Shown here one piece after another: positions 11,269-23,788 of a DNA stretch of 64,000 bases. Position 1 is the stretch's first letter. Each line of letters starts with the position of its first letter. A model generated the notes under the pieces. That model was not told where the DNA came from, ran no database searches, and saw only the letters and a list, made by a program, of their open reading frames with translations. The DNA is from Berberis thunbergii (taxonomy: Eukaryota > Streptophyta > Magnoliopsida > Ranunculales > Berberidaceae): positions 282,761 through 346,760 of the forward strand of contig QNQO01005876.1 in NCBI GenBank assembly GCA_003290165.1, given 5' to 3'. The translations under genes were made by a program, and so were the position numbers.

Positions 11269-12127
11269 GACAGATCCACGTGGGAGTACTTGCCCCCACA
11301 GACTAATAATTTTTTATTATTATTTCTAATATGCTCCGTCGCGATGTCGACGACTCGGTCCCGCCCTGCCCTTTTTCTCTATTTGTTCTCCCTCCCTGCT
11401 TCGCCCCTTTCCTTTTATTCTCTTCTGCTCACTTTCTCTATTTACTGTGACACCGACAATCGTCGTGCCTCCTACTTTTTTCCTCTCCCTCCCTCTTTGT
11501 TTGATTAGTTTTTTTTCTTATCATCGCTATCAGCCACCAGCAACTCCAATCTCTCTTTCCTGCTTTGAAGAAAGAGAAGGTTTTATTTTATTTTATTTCT
11601 CGAGATGAATTCGTATCGATGCCCATTTTTGTATTTTGTTCACAAGATTTTTCTGGAGATGCATGAAATTATGTTTCATTAATTTTTTCTCATGTCTCTT
11701 GAGGTTTATCTGTGGGTTATTGTTTGAAGACATTTTTGTAATCAACGTGAGCCTTTTGACAGTCAATGCATGTTGACTGGTAGTCCCGAAGAAGACTGTA
11801 ATAGTAATTAATGATGGGGTAACCTCTAATTAGTTATTTATGATAAGGTAGCAAATTGCAAATAATCCAATTTTTGTGTCCACATCTAATTTTACATTTG
11901 AAATTAATTTTTGCTCATTAACTTTACGTACCAATTTGATTTGTCCCTCATATATTTATCATTTGTGCTCCTACAAAGTAGCTTGTTGGATACATTTTCT
12001 ATTCCATAGATTAGATTGAGTTTTGTTTAGCAATTGGTGTTTTGTATATTTATTTATGTATTGTTCAAATTAATTTTTTTTGTTATAGTAATTAATTACT
12101 ATATTTCATTAATTAACTATGACTCGT
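11269..12127. other. AT- and CT-rich intergenic stretch
   Basis: Contains a CT-rich patch at 11340-11510 and otherwise AT-rich DNA. It sits between two Helitron-like fragments, so it may be the cargo or an insertion of one longer element. No gene seen. Confidence 0.4.
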
Positions 12128-12287
12128 CACTAAATAAATAACAAATGTTGGGTATGAGAATCAAACTCATACACTCTTGGTGCTTTACGTTCTATGTGAT
12201 CCGTTAGATTCCTATATTTGATTAAATCTCAACCGTCTTTTATCTCCACCCCAAACACCATCTTGTTTTGTATATATAAATTATGCG
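12128..12287 (-). mobile_element. Helitron-like 5' fragment
   Basis: Shares the ATGTTGGGTATGAGAATC box and the CACCATCTTGTTTTGTATA end with the copies at 30018-32087. Lacks the 3' hairpin on this side. Confidence 0.5.
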
Positions 12288-12880
12288 CTTCTAACTTTTC
12301 TGAGAATCCAAATTTTTTCAGTAGCAACAATAAACCATTAATCTGATTTGGCGGTTTATTTTCTTATGGACTAGAGAACAAATTTTTACATGTTTAGACT
12401 GATTCATGCAAGTTTAAGCAGTGATAATTTTCTGTTTCAAAAAATTCGCTTGTTTGATTATAAAAGTTGAGTTTATGGCTTGTAGTGAATTGAATAGCAT
12501 GTCAGATATAAGGGATGCAACATTTGTGTTTGAACTCATTTGGTATCATATTGGAGTAAGAATCTTTGCTCGTCCAGCAAATGTACACTGTGTCCTCACA
12601 AGAAGGAAAAAGCAAAAGATAAAAGAACCTCCAAATTAATGTTACAGCTAAAAGAAAGAGTACTAGAAAAGGAGATTTGGTGACTATCAAGATCCTGATT
12701 GACAATTTTTGTTCAAAGATGATAACATCTGGAGCTTTCTCTTTTCATGGAGAATATCCTGATTGTTTTAGTCTGAAGAGGTAGGTTACCTAAATGGTGA
12801 TCATGAGCATTGCTCTTGTGCATGTGACTGAATAGAATGAGGTCTCAAACAATTAACGGCATGTGTTTGATATAATTATA

Positions 12881-13100
12881 ATTAGCACCAGTGTTACAGG
12901 CAAGCTGCTAATCATATCAACCACAGTTAATGCTTTCAGCTCTGGAGACGATCCCATAAAGTTGTGCTCGATAGAATTCATCGATGTTTTATAATTAGCA
13001 CCAATGTTACAGGCAAGTTGCTAATCATATCAAACACACTCAGTTATTGATACCATCCCATAAAGTTGTGCTCAATGGAATTCATCAGTGTTTTATTAGC
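12881..13100. repeat. 112-bp tandem duplication
   Basis: Two units starting ATTAGCACCA (12881 and 12993), each with GTTACAGGCAAG and CCCATAAAGTTGTGCTC. Diverged by several substitutions. The DNA on either side (12288-12880 and 13101-13802) shows no gene. Confidence 0.8.
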
Positions 13101-13802
13101 TTGCACACCATGTGGATTAGCCATTAGAGATTAGTGTCCTCTGTCAAGATCTTCCATTCCATGGTGCAAGTGGAAACTCCACCTACTTCACAGGGGATTC
13201 ATTTCAGGGTGAACCCACTCGTGTATTTCAGACATCCTTACTTCAACAATGAACTCACAAAACAGACTCTAAAGTAAAAATAATGTTGGCTAACCTAAAA
13301 CTCCCGAAGAAATAATTTAGATGTTTAATTGCAACTCATTGCAATTTATGAGCAGATTGAAAAGTCTCAGTATTTTCAGTTTTTCGGCCCCCTACATATT
13401 TTAAGGAAAAAGCAATTACATCAAAGTTGAAACATCAACCGAAGAAACAACAATTGATGAAGTCCTTCAACATATTTACCGAAGACAGTGGCATCAACAA
13501 CGTTCTAGAAATATAGCTTCATAACAGACTGTAAGAACCTTTCCTTGCAGTGACAAGAGAGAGGTTTCTGCAGTATGTTTGTTCAGCTAAAATGCAAGAA
13601 CAACTGTTGCTTTTATTCTTCTCTCAACTTTCTACAACATTAGCTTCTGTTCGCAAATGGTTTGAACCCAAATGTTATACAAGATTTTCAGTTATAGCCA
13701 TAGGTCTGATCATCATCTTTTAACATTTTCATGGGCTCTTCATGCCAAGTTGAAATATCAAGATTCAACCAGGATTTTGACTTCACAAAAAGCTAGCATT
13801 CC

Positions 13803-16046
13803 TCAACCAGTGGAAGCAATTAATCTATCCAACGTATCAGAAATGTGCCTCATTGAAGGTCTCCTATCGGGACTGGTTTGAACACAAGCTAATGCGATCT
13901 TCAGCACTGCAATGATCTCCTCTTCTTTGTCCGACTCTCGAGATAAATATGGGTCTAAAACGTCAGTAAACGGCTTCTTCTCTTCAATGCAAAGCTGAAT
14001 CCACTGAACCAAATCCATTTCAGCAGTACCCACTTGGACCATTGGAGATCTTCCTGAGATCATTTCCAATAAGATTACCCCATAGGAGTACACATCCCAC
14101 TTTTGTGACGGTTTTACAACTTTTAGCGCTTCAGGAGCTTGATAACAAGACCACGAATTCATATTTGAACTGACCATTACAAGTTCAGTTGAAGCATTAT
14201 GCTGTTGCTGCAACTGTTTCTCAGACACCATTCTATTAGACTGCAATGTTGGCGAACCACCTGCAATATTAGCAAGACGACCAAGACCAAAATCGGCAAT
14301 GTGGGGTTCCATGTTTGGTCCAAGTAGTATATTGTTTGGCTTTAAATCTCCATGGACATACTTCTTGGGACTGAATTCATGCAAATAAGTCAAGCCCTTT
14401 GCTATTCCTTTCATGATTCTCAATCTAACAGACCAAGGTAGAGGCACAAATGATACCAAACCTACCTTACCTACACAAGCAATGCAATATACAATCAAAA
14501 CCAAGATAAGAAACAAATCAATGAAATTACATAAAACACTATAAAATCAAGTCAAATATGTATTACCGTGAATTGCAGCTGCGAGATTCCCATTGGGGAT
14601 GTAATCATAGATGAGTAACTTCTCGTCCACTGACCAATAGTAGGCTTTAAGAGTAACAATGTTGGCATGCTTAAGCTTTCCAATTGCTTCCACTTCTGTC
14701 TGAAACTCCTTAAATCTTTGAGATCCTCCTTCGCCCAATCTTCTCACAGCTAAGGTATCCCCATCTTCAAGCACAACTTTGTAAACTATCCCAATGCCGC
14801 TCTTACCAAGAACAAAAGCAGATGCCTTGAGAAGTTCATCAAGATCAAAACCCAATTGTGTGTCCAAAGGTACAAGATCATAATGCTCAACATTCTCAGA
14901 TTGAGTCTCAGATTCATCTTTCCTAAAACATAAACACTCCTTCGCCCCTCGTGTCCCCTTAACATTGTCACCATCTTTATCCTTCTTGCAAGAGCATAAC
15001 CTCCCATAGCAGTACGAGAATAACAACCCAATCAGGCAAATACCTACTACGTCACCTACCACGATTGCAATTACAGCCCTTTTACTCAAACCTCCTCTGC
15101 TTTTCTCACCATTGTCCTCATCAGCAGTCGTAGGCGGGTTATTGCTTGGAATAAAAGGAAGCGAATACGGGGAGCCTGCACCATTAACATCCGAAGAACA
15201 TGGGTTCCTCAATGGAGGGCCACAAAGCCCCTGGTTCCCTATGAATGCAGTAGGTCCCTTATTCTCTAGAGCACCAGTTTGGGGTATTGGCCCCGTAAGA
15301 TTATTGTAACTAAGATCAATATAAACCTTCTCAGGAAGGTTGCCCAGGCTTTTCGGAATTGAACCCGAAAACAGATTATGTGAAAGATCCACAGTGCCTT
15401 GTAGGTTCAATAGCTTGCCCATATCCGTAGGAATTGAACCACTAAACAGATTGTAGGAAAGATCCAATCTTTCTAGAGAAACCAAACTACCACAAAACTC
15501 ATTCGGTAGAGAGCCAGTGAAGTTATTTCTACTTAAAGAAAGGGTCTTCAATCTTTTACATTGAATTAAGGAAGTGGGTATGGAACCATTGAAGAAATTC
15601 TGCGACAAATCTAAGGTTTGAAGGTTTTTAAGGTTCCCAACTTCATTGGGGATAGAACCTGTGAAGGAATTTCCATAAAGGACCAAACTTTGTAGTCCTT
15701 GGGCCTTCAATAGCTCAAGAGATAAGCTTCCAGTGAACTTGTTACTCCTCAAATTAACATGTCTAAGTGCAGTGAGTGAGCCAAGCACTGGAGAGAGAAA
15801 GCCAGAAAGTTTCTTCTTTGGGATACTAAGAGAAGCAACTCTAGCATCTTTACATGTAACCCCATTCCACGAACAAGGGTTTTGATCTGAAGAGTTCCAG
15901 TTGTTCATAGACCCCAATGGGTCTTGTGTAATAGACTGCTTGAATTTGAGAAGAACATGCCCTTCATCATTCAAGCAAGTCACAAGATCACAACATGTGT
16001 TGCAGAGTAGAAGAACAAGTAAGCAAAGCAAAGCTACTAAACTCAT
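13803..16046 (-). CDS. ZAR1-like: ZAR1-like leucine-rich-repeat receptor kinase (two exons)
   Basis: Exons 16046-14567 and 14470-13803 join across a 96-bp GT-AG intron (donor GTAATA, acceptor TGTGTAG) to give 715 codons, close to Arabidopsis ZAR1. Order: signal peptide (about 1-24), LRRNT with paired Cys (about 25-66), five to six LRRs (about 70-255), Ser/Pro-rich linker, one membrane helix (about 323-347), then a kinase domain (about 408-705). The glycine loop is [10 protein letters not shown]. The usual ATP-binding Lys is Arg (LAVRRL, about 435). The catalytic loop is HGDLKPNN (533-540), a non-RD form, with DFG at 553-555. ZAR1 is known to act at the plasma membrane in asymmetric division of the zygote. 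Orthology here is by overall architecture and motifs; a close paralogue in LRR subfamily III is possible. No frame breaks. Confidence 0.92.
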
Positions 16047-17736
16047 GAATAAATCACGAAAATAAAAATGACCGTTGGAGCAAATGAAAAGCAGAAAAAT
16101 GGGTTTTGCTTTACAGGACTTACACTTGTGCTAAGAACCTATTATCAGTATTGGTGATGAGAGCTTGTATTGGGAGAAGAACAATAGCGCAGAGAGAGAA
16201 GAGAGTGTGAAATGCGTTTGATTTGGTTGGGGTTGAAGAAGGTAAAGGTTCGAGGTTTGAGAGAGAAGAAGAGAGGAGGGTTGAAAGGTAAAGGGTTGAT
16301 AAATGAGAATGAAAGGTTCAATGAGAGAAGAAAAATTCTATAATACAAGGTGGCAAAAAAGGTTCGTGCCTAGACTAGTGTACAACAGCTGATGAATAGC
16401 AGCAACCCTATAGAGGAATCCAACATGGTTTAACCTAGTCGCTCAGGATCAACATTAAGCCCATAATACAAGGCTTTTTATTTTTTATTTTTTATTTATG
16501 TATATTAACCCCATAATAAAAGTTTCAAATTATGTTTAATAACCCAATCACTAAGGTTATTCATGGTTTGGTTTAGTTTGGTTTCAACCCAAACCAAATG
16601 TATAATGAAAACAAACAAAACCCTAGTCACCCTTGAAAATGAAACCTCTTAAGCATTTGTGATTTCCAAACAATTTTTTTTTTTTTTTGTTAAAAAGGGA
16701 TTTCCAAACAATCAGTATCTCATGATTTGTATGCGATTTCCTCATTTCCACTACTTGAAAAGGGATTTCCTCATTTTCAAGGGTGGTACCAGGGCAAAAA
16801 AACGTTGATATAACCCAATCACCGTATATATGCATCGAGTTATTAGGATAATATATGAATTCAATTCAATCACATGTACTACATGTGCCCTGGTACCACC
16901 AGATACAATAGTGCACTTTAGAATTTCCCTTCTTCTATAGCTATATCTCTCCTCCTAACAAAAAAAAACCTCACTGTTAGGGCATTTTTACTCAATAAGA
17001 AAACTTTTTTTTAATTGCTTTACAGCTTATTTGTGGGTTATATCAACGTTTTTTGCTCTTCGGTTTTGTCGCACTGCTGATCGAAACAAGTTAATGAACA
17101 CAATGAGGTGTTTGACATATGTAGAATGGAATTTGGTGTGAATTAAATGGTTGTGGGACACTGGTGTGGTAAAGACAAACATATGAATGAGCTAGCTTAG
17201 AGTTGAGAATGAATAACTAAACTTACTTGTTTTGGTCCCTTACGGTGCGGTGCAGTGGTCTTCCAAGTCTTGAAAAACCTGACCTGTTCACATCCATCCA
17301 TCACTTGAATAACGTAAGGAGCTGAATGAGAATCGCCTCCCTCTCCTGTGTGGAATTAAATTAGTTGGCATTGACTAGTAGAGTAGGACTATCCTAGGAG
17401 GTGGCGCGATTAGAGGCAAACAGTTTTGACTTGGAATTTGTACATCAAATATTATTCAATTCCATCATCAACTAAATATTCCGTGTTACCAACTTACCAT
17501 TTCAAGTTTTCAACTCTCTCTATGTTTCGTGTCACTCTCCATTATCCTCCACAAATATTATCAGATCAAATATTAGTTCTAAGAAATATATCCAAAAATA
17601 AATAAAAATTCTAGGAATTCACCAATTACAAAATGACCTTGGTAGTCATTTTAGATATATTTTTTAAATATATAGCCACACTGCCCCTCATTAAGTAATT
17701 AGAACTAAATCATGCAACCTTTCTTATTAAAATGTG
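16047..17736. other. Upstream region of the receptor kinase; AT-rich, with inverted repeats
   Basis: 16047-16350 is GA-rich on the plus strand (CT-rich in the kinase sense), a likely 5' UTR. Further out, an arm at 16794-16817 (GCAAAAAAACGTTGATATAA) is inverted at 17034-17056, and GGTGGTACCAGGGCA near 16780 is inverted near 16886-16900. This suggests an old foldback element, boundaries unclear. No gene. Confidence 0.45.
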
Positions 17737-17887
17737 CACTTTTTTCTAAACGTCGAAGGAATGGGCAAGGGAAAGAGAGCGAGGGATGCTGACACCCATC
17801 CCCTGAGATGCATGCCATCGCTAATCTCAACGAAAATGGATAGTTACACCCATTTCTCGCTCATTCCCTCGACGTTTAGAATGGCTC
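17737..17887. mobile_element. Foldback Mutator-type MITE, copy 1 (151 bp, decayed)
   Basis: Outer arms TCTAAACGTCGA / TCGACGTTTAGA, then partially matching GGAATGGGCAAGG / CTCGCTCATTCC arms. Flanked by a 9-bp TSD, TAAAATGTG, at 17728-17736 and 17888-17896, as for Mutator superfamily insertions. The loop contains GAGATGCATGCC. Sister copies are at 26616 and 32140. Confidence 0.85.
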
Positions 17888-18122
17888 TAAAATGTGATAA
17901 TTGTTCATATAAAGGGACAATACTACTTACTCAATCAGAATCCTAGCTTTATTGCAAGGCAAAAAGTTGAATTTCTTCCCCTCTTCTATCCTCATTAGTA
18001 ATTACTAAAGATGAAAGAATTTCGATGCACCAAAAAATTGAGGCCAAAGAATTTGCTTACTATTGTTGGTGCTGGAATTTTATGAATGCAGGAGTCTGAA
18101 TGAACAAAACCATATATATAAT

Positions 18123-18801
18123 TGATGCAATCGTTTTTTGCTTCCTGCTTTGATCTAGTATCGCTGACCTGTACAAGTAGCACACGTGAGCAACAGACCA
18201 TCGTGGGGTGGCCACTGACACTCCGATGCTAAAGTCAGACAAAGATCCGCAGAAGGAGTAATGTTGTAACAGGAAATTTGTAGCATACATTAGCTTACCA
18301 ACATCATGTCTTATTTATAGTGCAAGGAGTCCTGGTTTAACCAGATCATCGTAGGCGTAGATTAGGGAGGAGATCTTCATGGAGATCCCTCTCTAATTAG
18401 GAGTCGTGTTGTAAGAGGAAAATTTCATGTTAACTCCGTGCTCCTAGATACGCGGGAGATAGTTCCCAATCCAATAGCATTATGTGGAAGAAAGTTTATC
18501 TGTATGGAAGATACTCTGGTGTTTGCTTATTAGTTGGGAGCTAAAAGCAGCTGTGGTTGCTTGTCTGAAGCAGATCCTCGATATGCTTGCCTAAAAAGGG
18601 CTTACGAGTATCGAGGATAGCTGTGAGACGTGTGGGACTAGCATGTTGTGAGAGTCCGGGCCTGTTTGGCAGACAGAAGTTGAGTGGGCTGAGAACCGCT
18701 CGGGCTAGATCCGTATTGGGCCGTTGCTTGAACCCGTAGTTCATCGAGATCATCATGATACGTGTACGACTCAGGGGTGTGACCGTTTTTATGTATTATC
18801 A
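18123..18801 (-). repeat. 3' LTR of the Tat-lineage element
   Basis: Plus-strand ends TGATGCAATC and TGTATTATCA. Matches 23789-24478 throughout with scattered substitutions and short indels. Confidence 0.9.
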
Positions 18802-18826
18802 ACTACTCCTCCCCCCCCCCCGAGTT
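18802..18826 (-). other. Polypurine tract of the Tat-lineage element
   Basis: On the minus strand a run of 12 G followed by AGGAGTAGT directly precedes the LTR start TGATAATACA. This fixes the element's orientation. Confidence 0.75.
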
Positions 18827-19064
18827 AGTGGGTCGTCACATCGGTTCGCTGAGTCATATCTGGCAGGGATGTGTCGTTTATGATGATTGAAGCTGAATCA
18901 TTGCTTGAGTCGCGCGTTGCATTAATTGAACGTGCGTTGGTTCGGTGGAAAAGAGGCGTGAACCCATCGCCTATATAGGTCATCCGCAGTGCAACGTCTG
19001 ACTCTTCTACTTTTCTTGCTTTCGAAGATATCGCTCTGATTAGAAGAGTTTGTTCGTCTTCCCC

Positions 19065-21560
19065 ATGGCCCGAGAATATATTCTTGATGATACTGTCTTA
19101 GCCGATGGTCTAGAGTTTTTTTAAGACGGGTTGTTGTCTGAACCTAGTTTTGCTGAAATTGGTACTAGGTTTGGAGTCTCGGAGAATTTGTCGTTGTACC
19201 TTCTAACGAGCGACCAGACTCCAATGTCGTCTTTGGATGGTCTTATCTGTTTACACCTTGGTATGCTTCCAACTGGAGTGTGTTTTTCGGTTCTAGACGT
19301 GATCTGGGAGTTCTTGAATTTTCTAGGAATTCCCCCGGCTCAATTAGGACCCAATGGATACAAGGTTATCCTCATGATTCTTCTCTGTGCTAAGGAGGCT
19401 GACGTTAGCGTGACATTGCGGGTGATCCAATTGTTTATCGCTCCTCGGCTGCAGAGCAATGATGTCTGTAAGTTGAGGACAACGAAGTGCTTCGGTAGAC
19501 TGCCTGATGACTTCAAGTTCTGGCAAAAGTTTTATTTATTAGTCCCTACAGATTCGAAATATTTCCGATGCAAGGGTTGTTCCCTCGAACGACAGTTCAA
19601 GCCGCTTCGTAAGTTCGACTCTTTTCTTGCAACTTTGATGTGCTTGATGATAGATTGACTAACCGTTGCTCATGTTCTTTTGCAGGGAAGTTCCCCGCTA
19701 CTCATCTTACTTTGGAGGAGCGAACCACCATGGATAAATTTTGTGACTTGCCTCAAAGGGAGGTGATTGATGTAATCAGAGTTTCCAACTTCATCCGCAG
19801 TGGGCTGTGGAACAATTGGCACGTAGCCCCCACGTTGTACTGAGAAACGCGCATCAAGTCGAAAGATGGGGCCCCTTCTAGAAAGAGGAAGGCTGCTAGG
19901 GCCAATGCTCGTGTCCTGTCTGATGTGGAGGAGTCGTCTGAGAAGCTTGCTTCCTTTATAAAAAAGATGTCCCGTATTAGAACTGGTTCTTCTTCGGCAT
20001 GACTCGCTCCACCGAGAAATGAGAGCGAGTTTGCTATGCATGTTGAGGCAACGTCTAACGTTCCTGGCTTGGAGGAAGATTATATGCGATTGGCGGGAGT
20101 CATAGAAGGGTCGAAACTTAGTGATGCGCAAGTCAAGGCTCTGAATGACCGTCTGGTGCGGGTTGCAATGCGGCTTCTGCTGGCACTGATTCGTGTGGGG
20201 TCGTTCCGATAGAAGGCATTTTTTAATATTTGCCCAAGGTAGTGGAATCTAATTGCCCCACTGATGATTTGCCTGAGAGTGGTCGTGGTACCGGTCGTGT
20301 TTCCTGTAGTCTGCGTGATTCACCATTTCGTCAAGGGCCACGGTTAGAAGTGTTGGAGGGCCTTTTGGATACTTAGCTTCCTCCTTTGTCTCCAGATCCT
20401 GTCGAGTCATCTCATAGTAAAGGGTCGGCCGCTCTTGATAAAGTAAACGCCACGAATGAGAGTCCGAGGACGATGGTGACCGCGAAGAGTGGTGTTGGCG
20501 TAGCTCCAGATCAGGGGATGTTTCATCCTGATTCGCAGATAAGCCTGTTTGCACTAGACTTGATGAAGATGAGCTCGCAGGTCTGGCACCGAGAGGTGGA
20601 TATAGAGTATGTTTCGAGGAAGCATATAAGCAGATGTCACACCTAGCTGATGGACCATGCTCCGAAACCCGAAGAGGATTCGCTTGAAGGGTATATGGAT
20701 AAGGGTTTGAAGTACCTTATGTTGGGTATGTCTCATATGAGTCACGCGACCATTGCTGGAACGAAAGTCGAGGCGACTTGTGAAAGAATGTACATCTTGG
20801 AGCGTGTCTTCTTGCATGTGTAGACGTTGTATTCTGATGTGCTCCATGAAATTGAACGGTTTAAGAAGTAGGCCGAAAAGATACGATTTGATCAATCAGA
20901 GGGCTTGTCTGGAAAGCCTTGAGCACAAACTGGCAGAGGTAGTGTCTGAGAGGGGCGGACTCAGGCAGGAGCTGAGCCGGATACGTCGAGGTTGTGTAGA
21001 AGGCTCCAGATAAAGCGCATTCTGAGCTGCAATCCTTTGCTGAAGAGAGTGCTTCAAGGGAAGCTGGCTGGGCCGCTGAGAAGCAACAGTTGAAATCCAA
21101 TGTGAATTTCTATGCTCAAGAAACCAGGAAGAGCGAAGACCAATTGAAGCTAGGGTGTCATGAACTCATTGCTGCGAAAAACAGTCTGGCAACAGAGCAG
21201 TATTAGGTTGATGCGTTGACTGATAAGTTGGAGTTGCTAGAGCGTGAACTTATTGATGCAAAGGTGCGAGAGGAATAACTTCTCCAGGAGCAAGGCAAAT
21301 GTGAGTTCCGCTGGCTGCAGTCGCTGATGAAGGAGGAGCATCCGAAGTGGGATCTTGATTGTTATAAAAAGATGTCATATGTAAACTTCTCTGTCTCTTC
21401 TGCGTCGTCGGACGAAGAGGATGATTCGATCCATGATGTCCAGGTTGAAGTGCATATGGATGCAACTTCTGCCCATGTTTCTACTAGACTTAACTCTTTC
21501 GTTTTCGTGCATTCTCTTGATTTTAAGCGATTTTGTGTGCTTGTACTCTTTTTGTCTTGA
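19065..21560 (+). pseudogene. Antisense ORF of the Tat-lineage element (plant transposon-like protein), broken
   Basis: Begins MAREYILDDTVL at 19065 with an in-frame TAA at 19122. It continues as a 175-codon stretch with LHLGMLPTGVCFSVLDVIWEFLNFLGIPPAQLGPNGYK-type sequence, the helical, Leu/Pro pattern of plant retrotransposon 'extra ORF' proteins. A likely intron follows (acceptor TTCTTTTGCAG at about 19673-19683), leading to GKFPATHLTLEERT. Past 19840 the frame breaks repeatedly, but a charged, heptad-like coiled-coil section (ESLEHKLAEVVSERGG, about 20900-21260) is still readable. Role in the element is unknown. Assignment is by general resemblance only. Confidence 0.5.
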
Positions 21561-21802
21561 CCATTAATGAAAACAGTGTTATTCGTTTTACGCATTTTGT
21601 CTCTATTGCATGCTTTTCCGTTTTGCCTTATCGTCTTGCTTTGGCATAGGCTAGTTGAATCAATGGGACATTGGCTGGTATGTTTGTAGCAGAGGGCTTG
21701 ACCGCTTTGTATTGTGAATATGACTTGGGTCATTGCTTGTTTGTTTGACTAGTCGACTGTAGTTGTTGCCTTGGGCGAACTGTGGTGGCCGAGTGTTCAT
21801 AC

Positions 21803-22388
21803 TAGGGGTGGGCACGAGACGAGATGGGATGAGATGAACCCATCCCTATCCCATCCCGTTCATTTGGGATCGGGACGGGACGAGATAGACATCATCCCGA
21901 CCTCGTCCCATCTCAAACGGGATCGGGACGAGATGAACACGTACTAAATAGTTCTCCAATAAAAAATAACAAAAAGAGTTTTATTTCACATTACTTACAC
22001 ACCAATAATGTCAAATTTATATACATATAACTTACATAATAAATAATAATAAATATTAAACTTTTCTTTGGAAGACAAATAAATATTAAATTTCATTTAG
22101 AATTAATGATTTAATTCATTTAGATTTCATATAGAATTTCATCTTACATTGATTTAATTTCAACATATCTTAAACTTTAATTTAGAAGAGTATTTTGATT
22201 AAAATTAATAATAATTATTATCAAATAAATAAATTCGGGACGGGATAGGCGGGATTGAAAATCTTCATCCCGATCCCATCCCACTCTAAATTGGGACGGG
22301 ACGGGATCGGGATGAGTTTGATCAATCCCAAAAGGACCCAAAAAAACCAGGACGGGTTCGGGATTGCAGGATGGAATGCCCACCCCTA
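21803..22388. mobile_element. Non-autonomous hAT element (TAGGGGTGGGCA family), 586 bp
   Basis: TIRs TAGGGGTGGGCA and TGCCCACCCCTA are perfect. The 8-bp TSD is GTTCATAC at 21795-21802 and GTTCATGC at 22389-22396 (one change). Subterminal CGGGACGGGAT arrays and an AT-rich core, as in the copies at 4378 and 50656. Confidence 0.9.
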
Positions 22389-22589
22389 GTTCATGCCAGA
22401 GCGTTCGTGTTGAGTCAGACGCCATAAGCTCGGGTTGGCTTCCTAATCAGCTTTTATACGGGCATTGACTATATTATCTTTGTATTGGCACGAGTGACCT
22501 TTTCTAATGTTAGGATGTCAATCCGTTTGAGCGTGAATGTGCTTATTTGGCTAGATTCATATTTGTGTCCACTGTTTGAGAGGGATCGC

Positions 22590-22945
22590 GGAGGCCGTGT
22601 GGCGAGCTGCTTGAGACTCCCATCATCCGAATTGTTTATGATCGATCAAGGCGGACGACAGATTCGGGGAGTAAGGGTTTGGCAACCAGGCTAAGAGCAG
22701 TGGTCTCGTGGCAAGCTGTTAGAATTAGTTCGAGACTGGCTAGGCTTCCACCATCCAAATCATTTATGACCGATCAAGGTAGACGACAGATTCAGGGAGT
22801 AAGGGTTCGGTGACCAGGCTGAAGAGCAGTGGTCCTGTGGCAAGCTGTCAGAATCAGTTCAGGAGGACTGACTAGGCTTCCACCATCCTAATCATTTATG
22901 ACTGGTCAAGACGGATGACAAATTCAGGGAGTAAGTGGGTTCGAC
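22590..22945. repeat. Three tandem repeats of about 125 bp inside the Tat-lineage element
   Basis: Each unit has the order GTGGCGAGCTG/GTGGCAAGCTG, CCACCATCC, TTTATGA, GATCAAGG, GACAGATTC and GGGAGTAAG. Units are diverged. Tandem arrays near gag or near the 3' end are common in Tat elements. No coding potential. Confidence 0.75.
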
Positions 22946-23039
22946 TCCATTCGGTCATAGTAGCAGCCTCGTGTCGTAGGTTGTGTCCGCATATCCAACA
23001 GAGTCGCTTGCAAGACCTGTGTGATTAGTCTTCATTCAG

Positions 23040-23453
23040 TCCAACTCCATGAAGGACGTATATTATGCAAAAGTCTCATTCTCTACCTCTTTGACTGACT
23101 CTCCTCTGTCCCTGGTTTGTTCTGGCTGTTTTTCAAACTTCAAGAAGTCTTTTCAATTTGCCCTTGTAGATTCAGTGCTCTACTTCATACCTCAGACTTT
23201 TGCATTTGTTGGTGTTGTGATCGCCTTCTTTGTGGTACGCACAGTACTTGTCGTTATCTCTTCTAGCAGGGCTTTCGTGTGTCTTCGAGAGCCACTTCAA
23301 GTCCTCCCAATTTTTCATGGAGTTGAGTACATTCGACTGATTAGCGTTCAGGGGTATCACGGCTCTGGATCCATTGTAGTTGGATGACTTCTCTAGCCTG
23401 GGACGATCAGGATCTAGTCTGTTGTAAGTGCACTTTCCTCTTGCTCCGCTCAT
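23040..23453 (-). pseudogene. gag C-terminal / zinc-knuckle remnant (Tat lineage)
   Basis: Reads MSGARGKCTYNRLDPD, then WEDLKW, then DKYCAYHKEGDHNTNKCKSL. The last piece matches the KYCxxHxxxGHxTxxC motif typical of Tat-group gag nucleocapsid. It lies a few hundred bases inside the 5' LTR, so the capsid part is largely missing, and the frame is lost below about 23170. Confidence 0.6.
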
Positions 23454-23788
23454 TTTTCTCGTGTCTTTTTCCTCCCTCCTTATCCCTCGAAGCAGAGGGC
23501 TTTTTGTTGCCTTCGATTTCCCTCTTGGTTGTCCTTGATTCCTCCAGGGTGATGTGCCTCTGAACGCTCTTGAGTCAGCACTTTGATTTTAGGGCCCGCC
23601 GTTGGTGCAGAGGCGTGATTAGGTTACCCGTGCATGGCAGAAATCAGTATAAAGAAAGTCGGAGCATTGGACGTGTCCCCTGATTCGTTGTTGCATGACC
23701 TAGTGGTCACCATATATCTGGGATTTGGTAGGAAACAATGCTTAGTATAAAGTTAAGAACTATGTCGTTCTTACGAACGACACCAAAC

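Noticed and set aside
11950..12160. tRNA gene suggested by GGTTCGATTC-like boxes
   Set aside because: Only a B-box-like motif is visible; no acceptor stem or anticodon arm could be drawn.
22590..22945. CRISPR-like array
   Set aside because: Units of about 125 bp without constant-repeat/variable-spacer structure, inside a plant retrotransposon.
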